64,000 nt of DNA from Erpetoichthys calabaricus (lineage: Eukaryota > Chordata > Cladistia > Polypteriformes > Polypteridae): NCBI RefSeq assembly GCF_900747795.2, contig NC_041399.2, positions 105,888,073 to 105,952,072 of the forward strand. The letters are read 5' to 3'. The notes beneath the pieces are model-generated. The model ran no database searches. It had not been told where the DNA came from and saw nothing but the letters and a program-made list of their open reading frames with translations. The position numbers and the translations under genes are program-made. Of the stretch, positions 21,896 to 34,959 are shown piece by piece; positions within the stretch are counted from its first letter, which is position 1; the number at the start of each line of letters is the position of its first letter.

Positions 21896-24077
21896 CAGGG
21901 GCCTCATGTATAAACGGTGCATATGCACAGAAATGTTTCGTACGAATGTTTCCACGCTCAAATCGCGATGTATAAAACCTAAACTTGGCGTAAAGCCACG
22001 CACTTTTCCACGGTAACTCATGCCCTGGAGTATGCAATTTCTCCGCTCGGTTTTGCAGACTGGCGGCACCCAGTGTCAAAACAGTGCTACTGTTCCTGTG
22101 TGGTCACCCTTTCTTTCTTAGACCCACATTCCTGACGCGGCTTTATAAATACACTGAAACTAACTGCATATTGTTTATTAGTGTAATGCATCTGATTGTA
22201 ATTAACCTGCAGCAATATAATGGTCCAGGGAATAGCCATAGTATTCCTAATACCATAACTGCTTTAGCGTTGTTACTCTCAATGCATCTTCTTCTTCTTT
22301 CAGCTGCTCCCGTTAAGGGTTGCCACAACAGATCATCTTTTTCCATATTACTCTCACTGCACCACTTGGAGTATTTATATCACTGTATCTGAGTGGGGAA
22401 TCACAGCAGCAGCTGATCAGAAAGAGAATTATCGGTATACAGCATGAAGCAGACGCTGACTCAGCCACGGCAAAACGTTTCCAAGACTTCCCTGTACGGA
22501 CTTCGCGGTTTAAAAAAAGTTTCATCCCAAGAACTATAAACGCACTAAATCAGTCCATCAAGTGCTCCTTGTAGAACTGTTTGGACTTATAAGTACAATC
22601 ACCTTACTGTAAACTTGGGATACAGTTATAATATTGCACAACCTGCGCCACTTTATAAAGCGCGTATTTACATATGATGACAATATCATTTTTAAGATGA
22701 AATGCAGCAAAATATGTTGATTATATTATACAGATAAAACTTTAACTTTATTTAAATAATCTATATGGTTAATAATTAAACATGTGAGGACACGGTGCCG
22801 CAGCGCTAGCTAGTTCATGGATTGTTCCTGCATTGCGTTGTATTCTTGCTGGTGCTGACGCGACACTGGAAGGATAGACGGATAGAATAATTAAACATGT
22901 ACTATGAAGATATTTCAATGTTCCTTAAAAGTTTTGAAGAATCGGCGTTCTAAGCTTACAAATGGCTTCACGTCTATTACAGAGCTGATTGTGTGGCGAT
23001 TGGGTATTTGGAGAAAGAAAAGTAAGGACAGAAATTGGAGGTTAGTACGTCTGAAAGAGACAGTACTGCTGCAATAAATTATTTCATCGATGGTTGCGCA
23101 TGGCGCGGCAAGCCTCTTGCGTGAGACATGAACAAGCACTGCGCCACCATGTTCCTATGTTTAATAATATGCTTTAACTCCTATCATCATGAAAAACATA
23201 TCACATATACATCTCAGTATTTTAATTATTCAGAGAGCTGTAATATCATGAATGTAATGGATTCTGTGTCCTGTCGGAGAAAAAGAAAGCCCGTTTAAGA
23301 AGCAGGTAGTGATTCACACACAGAGCACATAGAAGATCAAATACAGAACAAAACATTTAATGTGCTACTTTAGTTACAATGGGATTTGAGAAACTAGTAA
23401 ATTAAACAATTTTAAGATGAAGTTTATGATGTTCTACTTTAATGTCAAAATAAACTACGTGATTAAAGTGGAAATTTCGAGATTAAAGTTGACATTTCGT
23501 GCTTTTTTCCCACTGTGTGCCTATTTTTTTTTGTCCGTACCCTAATAAGCTTTCATATGACACTCAGACGGTGGGCTATGACTTGCCTTTTCACGGCGAC
23601 TTTGATATGTGATTTCTTTTTTATTTCGGGCACTGTGCGACTTTGTGAACTTGAGCTTTTGAGTTTCTCCAACACTCTGTCACTTGATCAACTTCATTTT
23701 GTTGATTATACCACTGTTTAAACCAACAAATAGTATGTTTTTCCTTTGCCTCCATTTGGTATTCGCTGAAATTCTTATATTTTCCTCCGTGCTTTTCCCA
23801 TTGTCTTTTCACAGAAGGCTGAGCTTAAGGGCTATTTATATTGATTTGCACATTCAAAGAGGCATAATTCTGGGAGGAGTTGGGGCGGGACAGAAGGCCC
23901 CTGCACTTACGTTACTTTTTACGCTGATCGGAATTTATGTAGCGGAAGAACGTGGAAGTTTGCAAACGTACAGATTCCTGCATCTGGATTTTTCTGTGCG
24001 TACGCACATTCCTGCTTTTGTGCTTACGCCATGTTATAGTGTGAGTTCTACGCATGGCGTTATGCATGAGGCCCCTG
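21896..24077 (+). mobile_element. Non-autonomous Harbinger-type element, both ends present
   Basis: The ends CAGGGGCCTCATGTATAA and TTATGCATGAGGCCCCTG form terminal inverted repeats. No transposase remains. The interior holds a LINE C-terminal scrap (FPVRTSRFKKSFIPRTINAL at about 22485-22545), a SINE-head scrap (CACGGTGCCGCAGCGCTAG near 22792) and a common tail region. The element at 40738-44802 shares the same internal order, so this is a composite family rather than a one-off. Flanking bases do not show a convincing 3-bp duplication. Confidence 0.75.
22785..22880 (+). repeat. SINE fragment inside the Harbinger-type element
   Basis: The head-like phrase CACGGTGCCGCAGCGCTAG is followed shortly by a tail-like region ending in GGATAGACGGATAGA. 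It is a collapsed SINE copy carried by the host element. Confidence 0.45.
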
Positions 24078-24213
24078 AAGTATTATTTACCATTAACAAA
24101 GCCACTTTTCCAGTGTAGCAAACATGACTGTTTACTTAGCTACCATCATTTTTTGTTAACTTTCATCATGAAACATTACACTTTTTAAGCAGTCTTGACA
24201 GTATAATTTAAAG

Positions 24214-25010
24214 CAGGGGTAGGCAACGTCAGTCCTGGAGTGCCACAGTATGTGCAGGTTTTTGTTCCAACCCAGTTCCTTAACGAGAACTCAATTATTG
24301 CTGATGAAGCACATATTGCTTAAGTGACATTTTAATGCTTCATTTTAGTGGTCTCGCTTGTTAAGTTTCTCCAACCTTAATTGCTTATTTCAATCTTAAA
24401 CTGCTGCATTCAGTGTTTTAATTGCTCCTTATTAGCAATAAGATGTAAAACAGGGGTAGGCAATGTCAGTCCTGGTGAGCCGCAGTGGCTACAGGTTTTC
24501 ATTCAACCCAATTGCTTAATTAGAAACCAATCATTGCCAATCTCAGACCTTATTTAATTTTATGGCTTGTTAGTCTGTGCAATGTAAGGCTTTTATATCG
24601 TAGATTTTTTTCCTTTCCAAGGATATCATCCAAATGATTTGAAGCCTAAAACAGATCATTTTCAGTCTGTCACATTTTTCTATTAAGTGTTTTATTAAAT
24701 CAAACCGTGCATGATGAACACACACAGATGTAATTGGAAAAAAGCTAACTGGAGAACTGCTGGCTGCTTTGTCTTTTACATCTTATTGCTAATAAGGAGC
24801 AATTAAAACACTGAATGCAGCAGTTTAAGATTGAAATAAGCAATTAAGGTTGGAGAACCTTAACAAGCGAGACCACTAAAATGAAGCATCAAAATGTCAC
24901 TTAAGCAATATGTGCTTCATCAGCAATAATTGAGTTCTCGTTAAGGAACTGGGTTGGAACAAAAACCTGCACATACTGTGGCACTCCAGGACCGACGTTG
25001 CCTACCCCTG
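24214..25010. mobile_element. Fold-back hAT composite with perfect 8-bp target duplication
   Basis: A complete hAT MITE lies at 24451-25010 (minus orientation, ends CAGGGGTAGGCAA at 24451 and TTGCCTACCCCTG at 25010). It is preceded by an extra 237-base arm at 24214-24450 that is the inverted copy of 24774-25010, with only 3 mismatches by eye. The whole 797-base unit is flanked by ATTTAAAG at 24206-24213 and 25011-25018, so it inserted as a unit using the two outer, near-identical ends. There is no transposase. Confidence 0.85.
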
Positions 25011-25018
25011 ATTTAAAG

Positions 25019-28000
25019 AATGATGTGATATTTCACAACTGAATTTTTCCATTTTAATTATAATTTTAAGTTATTTTTCTGACTGAACATTGACAGCAGT
25101 ATCATGCACATTATATTAGATGGTTGTCTGGCTTTAGCGGTGTAAAGTTAAAGATTTGTACTGCATGAAGTTACGACCATTCATAAATGAATCACATTTC
25201 ACATATTATAAAAAGAATATAAAATAGTTTTAATAGAGACCTAAATGATGGAATTGATTACTGTCTTCATGGCAGAAAGAGAAAAAGATAACTGGGCAAA
25301 GTCTATTTTTTAAACTTTAAAATTATTGCACAAAGTATATGTAGGATACTTCCCTATAACAGTTTCTTTCAAAGTGCCAAGCAACAACCAATAAGGTTTG
25401 TCAGACATTTTCTTCATAACATAATTTTAATAATCCAAGAAGAGATATAAAAATACTGTAATGTAATAGTAACTAGATGAACACATGTACTGTAAACAAG
25501 ATATTGAATTTAACTAAGGTCAATTAAAACTTAACAGCAGAAAATACTTTCTTTTACTAAAGTGCTCTTTCTGTAGTACAAAAAAACCTGTGAAGGGACA
25601 CAAAACACCTAAAAAATCAGTCTTGTGTTTCTGTCATCAAATGCTTCGAATTTACAAGCTTAAACAAAAATGTGAAATGCTTTTTTGTAGCTGTTCAGGT
25701 AAATACTGGACAATCCTCTACTCACCCTATCAGTTGGAAAACTAACAAATACATCCTGCAGTGTATGTGTCAAAACTGGTAACAACTGCTTTCCCTCCCA
25801 TCTTCTGTTCACCACAACTCCTTTTCTTGATCAAAATAATTTTATTTCAGTGCTTTTTTAAACAGGTCAAGCTGCAGTTTGGTTTTCTTTTCATTAAGCT
25901 GTTATGATTTAGTAAAATCCTCTTGTGTCTCTATGCTGTGATGTTGCTTTAAGATTTTTAGAATTTTGACCTCAAATCACAGATATAAATTGAAAAAATA
26001 GTTTGATTATTTTATCTAATTCTTATATATCTTTGTTCACTGAATTCAAAAATGAAAACCATGTTTCTCAATTACAACACAATTTTTAGCCGTCAATTAT
26101 AGTTTTTTATTGTTTTTGCACTATAATTAATTAAATATCACTATTTTAATGATAATTTCTTGGAATTTAAAATGTTCTAATATTAAACTTTATCTTTAAA
26201 GCAAAACTGCTACTTAATTCTATTCTAAGGTCAGAATATAGCTGAAATTGAACACAGTGATGAGTCCTAGCAGCAGACAACAGAATGTCTGGTCCTGTCC
26301 TTCCCCCACTAATTATGGGTCACATCACAGGTTTAATTTAGCTTTGAAATTATAATACTGTTTACATATTTTCTCTCCTTTATGTAAATGGTTTCACGGC
26401 ACTTATCACTGCCATATGAGGGACTGCAGGAGAAACCCTGTTAAAAACTGGTGGTGCAGATACAGCACCTCACATACTTCTGAGAAATGAAAATGCTGCC
26501 ATCCCCGGCATTAGTCCGTGGCTGCAAAGCAGGAGAAGCAGTTTAGTGAAGTCGTTTCAGTTAGCAAAAGGGCCTGTGAATAAAGCGTAGGAAGAGAGAG
26601 GGGTGTTGAGATGGGTTTTGACACTGCAATACTTAGATTTTGCCAAAAGACTTTGAAATGTGCAATCTTATCTTATATTATTAATTTTATCAATAAAGAA
26701 GTACATTAAATCAGCTTTGAAAATGTCAGTGGGGATTTTGCATGGCAGGTTAAATTAAGCACGTGTCAAATTAACAACAGTTTAAGCAATACATGAAGAT
26801 CATTTCTGATTTCATCTATTCATCTGGAGTAGTGCCAGAATATTAGCTTTTTTAATGGATTTTAACACTATCTGTCCATGCTGTTCAGTAGACATGAAAA
26901 TTTGTTACTGTTCATTAATGCTTGTCCTTTGGTATTCTAATTTAACTGTGTGAGTACTCTAATTAAAGCAGCGTGTTGTTTTTTTACTTAAATTTTGATT
27001 TTGAACCTTTAATAAATTTTTATCATCATCTAATAATATTTACTTTACAGCTACTTTGGTTACCAGTTTTATTCATTACTGCCACCATTTTGTGTAGTTT
27101 TATTGTTGATAATTGTTATCCAGTAGCTTATAGAATGGCTGGTATGTGTGACATCATTGATGTCCTGGTATTAAAGATGGCAATGTGCTACATCCAGCAT
27201 CCATAACTATGGATATAAGAAGATGTTTTTGGTCAAATGGACAAGCAGAATCATTTTAACCTGGTCAGATTATTCTTTAACAAGTGGTTTTACCAGTTGA
27301 TCTAACTCACTGGCTGTTACAGCCAAGCACTGAATGGCTCTGTTATGATTCAAACATTTTAAACTATACACACTCCATTTCAGTTATCTTGCATTTTTAT
27401 TCTAATTTTGACATAGTTTTTATTTAATAGTGATATTTTCATGAAGTCGTTGTATAGTTATTTTGTTGATTTTTTTTTTTGGTACATGCACTGTAATTTT
27501 ACTGCAAGACACATGCTCTCCACATGCGCATCATCACGACACTACAGTATTTAAAGGATTAGATGGGTCAAACTTATTTCTTCACAGTCAATGTATATAT
27601 TAATTTGCCACATGAAATTTTGTTCTAAAATGAGGCACATTTTATACATTTAAAAAAATAACTAGCCCACTCTTGCATTTTGTAATGGACCTTATGTGTA
27701 CCTGGGACCCACTATGAAATAAAGCCATGCAATAATTGAAAACTTGCTTAGTTTTCAAGCCTTATTAGCATTAAATGCAAAATGCATGGTTGTTACCTTA
27801 TAGGAAATTGAGGAATGTAACATGAATATCTCTGCCAAAATGGAAGAAAAAACACTTTTAAGGAAAGAAAACTCTAATGTATCCCACATGTTGAAGTTCA
27901 ATGCCAATGAAATAAAGACAGAAACTAAGAAATCGTGTTGATTATGAAAGTTTTTGAAACTGATCATCTAAGCTTAGCTAAGATGCTAAACATCAATTTA

Positions 28001-30071
28001 TAGGAAAGATTATATGATAATTCAGTTGTATCACTCTCAGAGATGGTGTGAGGCATGACCCCAGATATACCCCTACCAGTAGCAAAAAGGTGCATACAGA
28101 CCTATTTTTGTTTCAAAAAGGAGCAAATTGTATGTAAATAACCCAAATCTTGAAAGTGTAGATAACCTGAAAAAGGATATTGTGGAAGAATACCATGGAA
28201 GTGATTACAAAAACCAACACAATAGTTTGAATAGAAAATAAATTCCATTAATTTTGCATTTCACAACCTAGCAGAGCAGGGCTTCAGCATTAAATTAATT
28301 AAGCAAGACAGCAAGAATAAATGAACTTATAAACAAAAAATAACCTTATTACTAACAAACAGAAAGATATAAATGTAGATAGTTTAAGATTTTATAAAAA
28401 ATCAAATCGACAAAATAGGCTAATAAACAGAAGGACAGGGACAGGTGTAAATTAGTTTATAACCAATTTAAAAACAGAAATCTAGCAGACTATTCAATCA
28501 GTATCATCCATTGGCTGGGAAGAATTAATACCAGAGGAGACATGAGGCAGACATCATTTATTATTCAGTTCATAAAAAGAGTAAACATTTTACCAAATAA
28601 ATAGAGAAGCCAGGATTCAGCCATGGCCAATGGAAGAGGAAGAATAATTATTTTAAACTTGTCAAAGCTGTTAGCAAAGTTATTTTACTGCCAGTGATTC
28701 TGATAATACAGTTTGTTTTATCCAGAAAACTCTGTTAATTAGACTGTATGTTAGATAATACATACTAAAGAGTAAAACAGGCTATCAATCAGTGCTTGAG
28801 CAAACCTCAATATGCAAAAGTAATTTTATAGGACATTTTAATACTAATTAAGTATGTTTTATGCTGTTTTTCACATGTCTTAATGTATTTATTTCAATTA
28901 ATAACAAAGAGTGCTTTAATTAAAAAATCAAACAGTATAAATTGTAAATTTGATACAAAAATATTCAATATTGTGCAGTATTTTCAGAGGAATCTAACCA
29001 AATTAATAAAGACTCTTCTAAATCAAGCAACAATATAAGAATCATTTGTAAAATAATAGAAACTTATGAAATTTAAAGGTAACCAGAGATAAACTGAAAA
29101 AAAAAGCAATTGGCAAAGTGAATTTGATAAGAGAAGAAAACAATTATTTGATTGGTTATGTCAGCATTTATGAATACTGTAAATAAAATAATTGTAATCA
29201 TTATTATTAGAATTTGATGATAAATGTACATGAACCAAATATGTGTTGGTAACATAAAGGAGTAAAAGGTAAAAGAATGAAAAAAAAAACATCATTTAAC
29301 AATTAAAAAAATGAAATTTTACAGGTGAATACAGATAAATACATTTTTATCAATGTAAAAAGATTCAAAACAGGTATCTATTTTATACAGTATTACAGAG
29401 AAAGCAAAAACAACAAATGGTATATGCTAAGGTATAAATGGATCCAAAAATAACCTTAAATTAGATTAGGTGAGGTGTATATAATGAAAAACAAATCAAT
29501 ATAAAGATTTTTTACAAATTGAACTAAAAGAAATTTTATAAATATTTTTGTGACATACTAGGACAAATTTAGTTGATGATTTTAGAGATTCTGCGCACTA
29601 TAAAGAATTCCATTCAACACTGAAACAAAGTGTAAAACAAACAACTACAAGTCAGATAATTTAATATTAGAAAATTTCAAATGAATCATGTTACATAATA
29701 CTAGCATATAGGTTAAAGGAGCAATTATATAAAATAATTAATGAGTCACACAGAGCTAGGGTTTTATTAATGGAAGACATAATTCCCACAATATGTTTGT
29801 TTTATTGCAACAAATTTTATGAAGGCATGTTTCATGGATTTCAGATCAGGAGTTCATCAAGGATTTCATGTTTCCCTGATTTCTCCTTCTCTTTTCACAC
29901 CAGGCTCTTCACATTTGTAAAAAAAAATATTATAGGATTAGAACAATATTTTAAATGTGTCAAAAATAAAACTATATAAAAAAAATATGAAGAATCTATA
30001 TAAAAACGTGAAGAATCAAAAAGGCAAGCAAAATCTATGTATGTTGTTAACTTTTTATACTATCATTTATA
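25019..30071. other. AT-rich intergenic stretch, nothing recognised
   Basis: Five kilobases of strongly AT-rich sequence. I found no exon, RNA gene or repeat terminus. The longest open frames here are short and have no motif. Confidence 0.5.
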
Positions 30072-30885
30072 CTGTATACTGTATATAAAATCCCTATGTG
30101 CGTCCAGGTGTCTGTGTGTGGGTGTCTTCTGGTGAAGTGCGCATGCGCGGGGCACGGTGTGATGCGCGATATTACTGTCAGAGAAAGTTCGAGGCGTTTT
30201 ATGGAAATACAAACCAGTATTACTGCGAGAGGAAATTAAAGGTACACAATACAGTGACGCATATTACAGCCACATACAAGCCAGTATTACTGTCAGAGGA
30301 GATTAAAGGCATATTACCGACGCGCACGCCTGTATTACCGCCAGAGAAAATTAAAGGTATATTACGGACGTACAAGCCAGCGGACGTACAAGACAGTATC
30401 CTTCAATAAGGGCGCGCACAGGCAACCTTCAATAAGGGCGCGCACAAAAAGGCGAGCTTCAAAAGGACGACCTCAATTGGGCACAGCGAATAAAGGCGCG
30501 CGTAAATAAAGATCTGCACCTTTGTTGCTCTTCACATATTCCAGAGCCATTTGAACTAAATTATCTACGAACGCCTTTATTCGCCGCGCTCAATTGAGGT
30601 CGCCCTTTTGAAGCTCGCCTTTTTGTGCGCGCCCTTATTGAATAGAGCCGTACAAGACAGTATTACTGTCACAGAAAATTAAAGACACACAATACACGGC
30701 GGCAGCCCACGAAGAACGGTCGGCTCAGCAAGTAAACATCAACAAAAGAAAGGCTGAAAGAAAGAAAAATACGACCAACAAAAAGAATGAGGTCAAAGTC
30801 CCTTGCCATTTAATATAGACTGTTCCTACTAATGTTTATGCACTACTGTTCTAGCGCCCGTTATTGTAACGGGCTAAATGACTAG
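30072..30885 (+). mobile_element. Non-autonomous Helitron
   Basis: The 3' end shows the Helitron signature: hairpin GCCCGTTATTGTAACGGGC at 30856-30874, a short spacer and CTAG at 30882-30885, followed by T. The 5' end is near 30072 (TACTGTATATAAAATCCC), resembling the TATATAAAAT start of other copies here. The interior has several repeats of a unit built on CCAGTATTACTGYSAGAG and GAAATTAAAGG, and a long palindrome at 30428-30642. No Rep/helicase coding region remains. Confidence 0.75.
30428..30642. repeat. Long palindrome (71-bp arms) inside the Helitron
   Basis: Arms 30428-30498 and 30572-30642 are inverted copies with 4 mismatches in 71 bases; both outer ends read TTCAATAAGGGCGCGCACAA. The loop is 73 bases. 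A partial direct copy of the outer end (TTCAATAAGGGCGCGCACA) precedes it at about 30402-30420. It may be a MITE with long terminal inverted repeats nested in the Helitron. Confidence 0.8.
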
Positions 30886-31500
30886 TTCCTATATAATGTT
30901 GTTATCCTTGTACTATTTTTTTTTTACTACATGTAATACAGTTAATTATTCTTTCATTATGAATGTTAAATGTTAATCCTTTTATTCTTATCTGCTAATG
31001 GTTATAAAAAAGGTCACCTAATAAAATTCTTAATTAAAATAACATATTTATTCAAAATCTCTTATCTGTGTAGATGTACAAACGTATAAAATAATTACTC
31101 AACTGTAAATGTAACCCTGTACTGTAATTACCCTTTTCATCATCTTTATATATAGCTGTTGATGCAGCTTAAATATTACTTTGTTTTTTATTTCTGGTCA
31201 GTTTTGATTGGATTTTATAATTCAACAGTACTGTATAGTTTCCTACAAAACAATAGTTAAAATTACCATAACACCTTGTAGTCCTGAATGTTCCACAATC
31301 AGTAGAGACAAAAGCAGTTTTTATTTTATTATTTTTTTAAAGTCATAATCTTAAAAATATAAAATAATGGTTGGTATTCATGATTTACTTTATTTTCAAG
31401 ACTACATATTGTTACAAAATATTTTTATAATGAAATTTTTATTAATAAGGGTAATGTAACGTTTTCTTAAAATTAAATGGTTGAATACCCTACTATAACG

Positions 31501-31543
<43 letters not shown>

Positions 31544-32400
31544 TGTGTTTGTGACTGGATTTTGATAATATTTAAAATCTGTCAGAATCATGAAAAGTAA
31601 AAAAGTAAAAAAGCAATTTGTGCACTCATATTCATGTCATAATAATGTTAATCTTGGACAGTATAGTTATTATTATATATTATGTAATATTATTATTACT
31701 AAATGGTATAATTTAGTTTTTTTTATTATATATTGCTACTTTATTTTTTTCCTCTTTATGTATTTGTGTTGTCCACTTGTTATAGTAAAGACTGCTTAAA
31801 AAGGTATTCTGTTTTCGACCCTAAAGTGTAAATCTTCAGAAACAGGGTTCTGATGCAGGGTGATTTGTACTTTTTTTTTTTTATCTGCAATTTTGTTCTG
31901 ATCTCTGCCCCTTTGTCCTATAACGCACAACTGGAGCTACATCTATCTAAGTGAAGCTTTTCCAAGAGCTACTGAGATGCAGGCTGAGCTTGATTTTTTT
32001 TCTCACTGCACTTTTTTCTCAAGGTTCCTAATCAAAATTTCTCAGTACATCTAACATCGGTATACGTCAAAACTCTGCTGGCTTGGAAATGCTTCAACGA
32101 GTTTGTAATGATATCATGATCACTGGTAAGTTTACAACGTATTTCATCATCCTGATGTCAGTTCTAGTTGAAGGTTTATGTCTCTGTGGACTTAATCACT
32201 TTCTTTAACTGTTTGACTTTGTGAAACTCTATTTTTTTATGAAAAACTGAGTAAGAAGTGTAATAAGGTTCGTAGAATTCGTCCTGCAAACCAAAATACT
32301 GTACTGCGATAAAAAATCTGAAATAACTACAACATGCAGCAAAACGAAGAACAAAAACAACAGTAAATTACTCAGTATCTTCTAATTGGGGATGTACCCA
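30886..32400. other. AT-rich, no gene; contains a TA microsatellite
   Basis: A TA run lies at 31501-31540. No coding or repeat-family signal was otherwise seen. Confidence 0.5.
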
Positions 32401-33060
32401 AACGCGCCTTGGTTTAGGTTTGATGTTACTGATACACATTTAATACCTCTAGCGCCCACACGTCGAGGAAACACATCAGGAAAACGTGACCTCCTTACTG
32501 CGAGCCAGTAGCGCTAGCGCTGCGCCACTGTGCCCCCCATGTTTACTTATTTACTGTATAAATTATTTAAACGAAATTATCAATTTATCTGTAAAATGTA
32601 ATAAATATGCTTTAAACCATCTCATCATGTAAATGATACAAAGTATACATTTTAGGATTCTAAATGTTCAGGGGGCTGTAACATCAAGAATTTCATGTAT
32701 TCTGTGTGGCGATAACTAACTGCAGCGGTTAACGACTGGGCTGGGGGGCACTTAGAACACTAAGTATTTAAAGCGCTACTTAAGATGAGGTTTGAGAATC
32801 TCTAGTAAAATTAAACATCGATTTTTAAGATGAAATTTACGACGTTCTACTTTAATTACGAAATATACAATGGGAAAGTGGAAATTTCGACTTTAAACAG
32901 AAATTGACATTTTTTCTTCACTGTGTCCCCCTTTTCGTTATTCTCTGTGGCCTTAATACGCCTCAGTAGTTGTGGATGAAGTTGAAAATGAAAGAAAATT
33001 AAAGTTGCATTTAAAAAATAAATCATTTTTGTGATTTCGCCCTACAGCACTAACTTCAAA
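32400..33060 (+). mobile_element. Harbinger-family internal fragment with SINE scrap
   Basis: From about 32560 the sequence parallels 23150-23540 and 42130-42500 (blocks such as TTTTTAAGATGAAATTTACG and GTGGAAATTTCGA). At 32460-32540 there is a minus-strand SINE head scrap (CTGCGCCACTGTGCC). The ends are missing. Confidence 0.6.
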
Positions 33061-33589
33061 GCACAAGCCATAACCCAAACAATGATGCACCTAGCAGTAC
33101 CTAAAATTAGGCCTACTACATCATATTCTAAAACTTCGCAGAGTATTTGCTAACGCTCACAAGAACTTTCATTTTCAAGGTTACGGTAACAGTCGCGTTC
33201 TGATAATCAATACTTCACCTTCCGGTAACGTTGCAGTAAGGCTAAATTGTTTCATGTAGTAAATACTGTATAGCAAGAAGTAAACCGAGCATATAGGGCA
33301 TTTATATTTCGTAGCCGCTACAAATGTATCAGCATATCTTTATAAACATACATATATACATATGGATATGTGGACACATTTTAGTGTCTCCGAAATACAA
33401 ATACAAACGCAACGACCTGTGTATATTCCATCTGCTGACATGATTGCGGTCTATTTATACACGCATGACGTTTTATGTAGCGGTTGGTAAAATGTTAATA
33501 TTTTCTTATGAACATGATGATAACGCGTTTCGAGATTCTCATCACAAATCTACCACGCTCTCCGTTATTTCTACTGCAATAAGAAGGAG

Positions 33590-34140
33590 GGGTGGGGATA
33601 AACTGGCTGAGACGGCGGCGAAGTGCGCAGGCGCAATATCCTCAGGTGGCCCCAGAGCCGCAGTGCAGGGCGCAGGCGCGGTCTTCATCCTTTCCGATTT
33701 ATTTATGTGTGAATTCGTCTTCCGGAGCCGGAGTTTGAACTGCCAAAGGAAATGCGACATTAAAGTAGAGGGGTGGCGAGAAGAAGACGAGTAGGCAAAA
33801 TTTGTAGACGGAAAGCCGTGAACCAGACGTTTGCAGTGTGAATTGAAAGTAGGTGAAAGCAGGAGCGCGGGTTTGAAAAAAGTGAAAGGGGAAAATACAA
33901 AAATAGTTAAAGGAGACCAGTGGGAACGATGAGCTGCTTGTCAGGAGGCGTTTGGGAAGTACAAAATCCTGTATGTCTAAAAAGAGGACGGACCCGGAAG
34001 GAAGGAGGTTACAGTTGCTTCTACTTGTGATTTCAAGAACGGAACCCGGCGAAAGCAAAAGGAAAAAAAGGGTTTTGCTTAAGAAAGGCAGGGGGCTGTT
34101 TGAATGCTGCTCAAGTCTCGGCGTGTGTGGCACTCGCGAG
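33590..34140 (+). promoter_or_regulatory. KBTBD2: CpG-type promoter and non-coding exon 1, probably KBTBD2
   Basis: A GC- and CpG-rich block stands out from AT-rich surroundings. It holds an NRF1-type site TGCGCAGGCGCA at 33624-33635, a second GGGCGCAGGCGC at about 33668, and an ETS-type TCTTCCGGAG at 33718-33727. There is no TATA box, as usual for housekeeping promoters. A strong donor GCGAG|GTGAGA ends a likely exon at 34140. The next plus-strand gene is KBTBD2, whose coding exon lies 26.6 kb downstream, so I assign this as its first exon by position and strand. No long coding frame is needed before the donor. Confidence 0.65.
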
Positions 34141-34959
34141 GTGAGACGGCGGGTCTGTGCTGCCAGTGGGCCTTATTAGTGTTATTAGATGCATTGACTT
34201 GTTTATTTTGGAGATTGGCGGTAAGAAGCTGTTGACTTAATTATAAAGATGTTTTCAGACTTAACTCTGTGGCTGTAATGTGTTGATGGGGATGGTGGAT
34301 GCCGGACTGCGCTGCTTGTTTTATGGTCTTCAGAGGCACGAGTTCGTCCAGATCCGCACCCATTCGCAGTGCCGGGCGGTGTGATAATGGTATCCGGCTG
34401 CGGCTTGCAATATGTGAGGGGGCGGGAGTGTGTATTTGCGGCTGCAAAGATTTAGAAGAATATTGGGAGCTTAACATTAACGAGGAATACAACTACTTTA
34501 GTGCTTATTAGTATTAAGCAATAGGGGTCGATCTCAATAATATCATTCAGTAGAATGAGACACTTAATATCCCACTGCATTGTCGGAAAAATTGATATGT
34601 TTTGGAAATGGCAAAGCGGAAATACTGTAAGTACTCGCCAGTGAAAATGGATGTCGGAAAACGGCCCAGTATTGTTATGAGAGAAGATAGGCGGGAAGTG
34701 TGATTACTTATTCCTGTCATAAAGTTACGGTTTTATGCGATCGGCAGTGTGTTTAGTTATGTATTTTAGCGTGTGATCCTCGTCGCCCACTATGTAGTAT
34801 GGATGAAACCCATTATTGCTTACTTGTAGTGCAGAATAGTACAGAGGCCCGACATAACCCCGTACCTTTAGCTGTTACTGTGTGCAAGGTAACTGAACTT
34901 TTGATCGTTTGCCGCCGTTGTTTTCGGGTCTTCAGGTGACGGTTTAGTGGCATGCGGGA

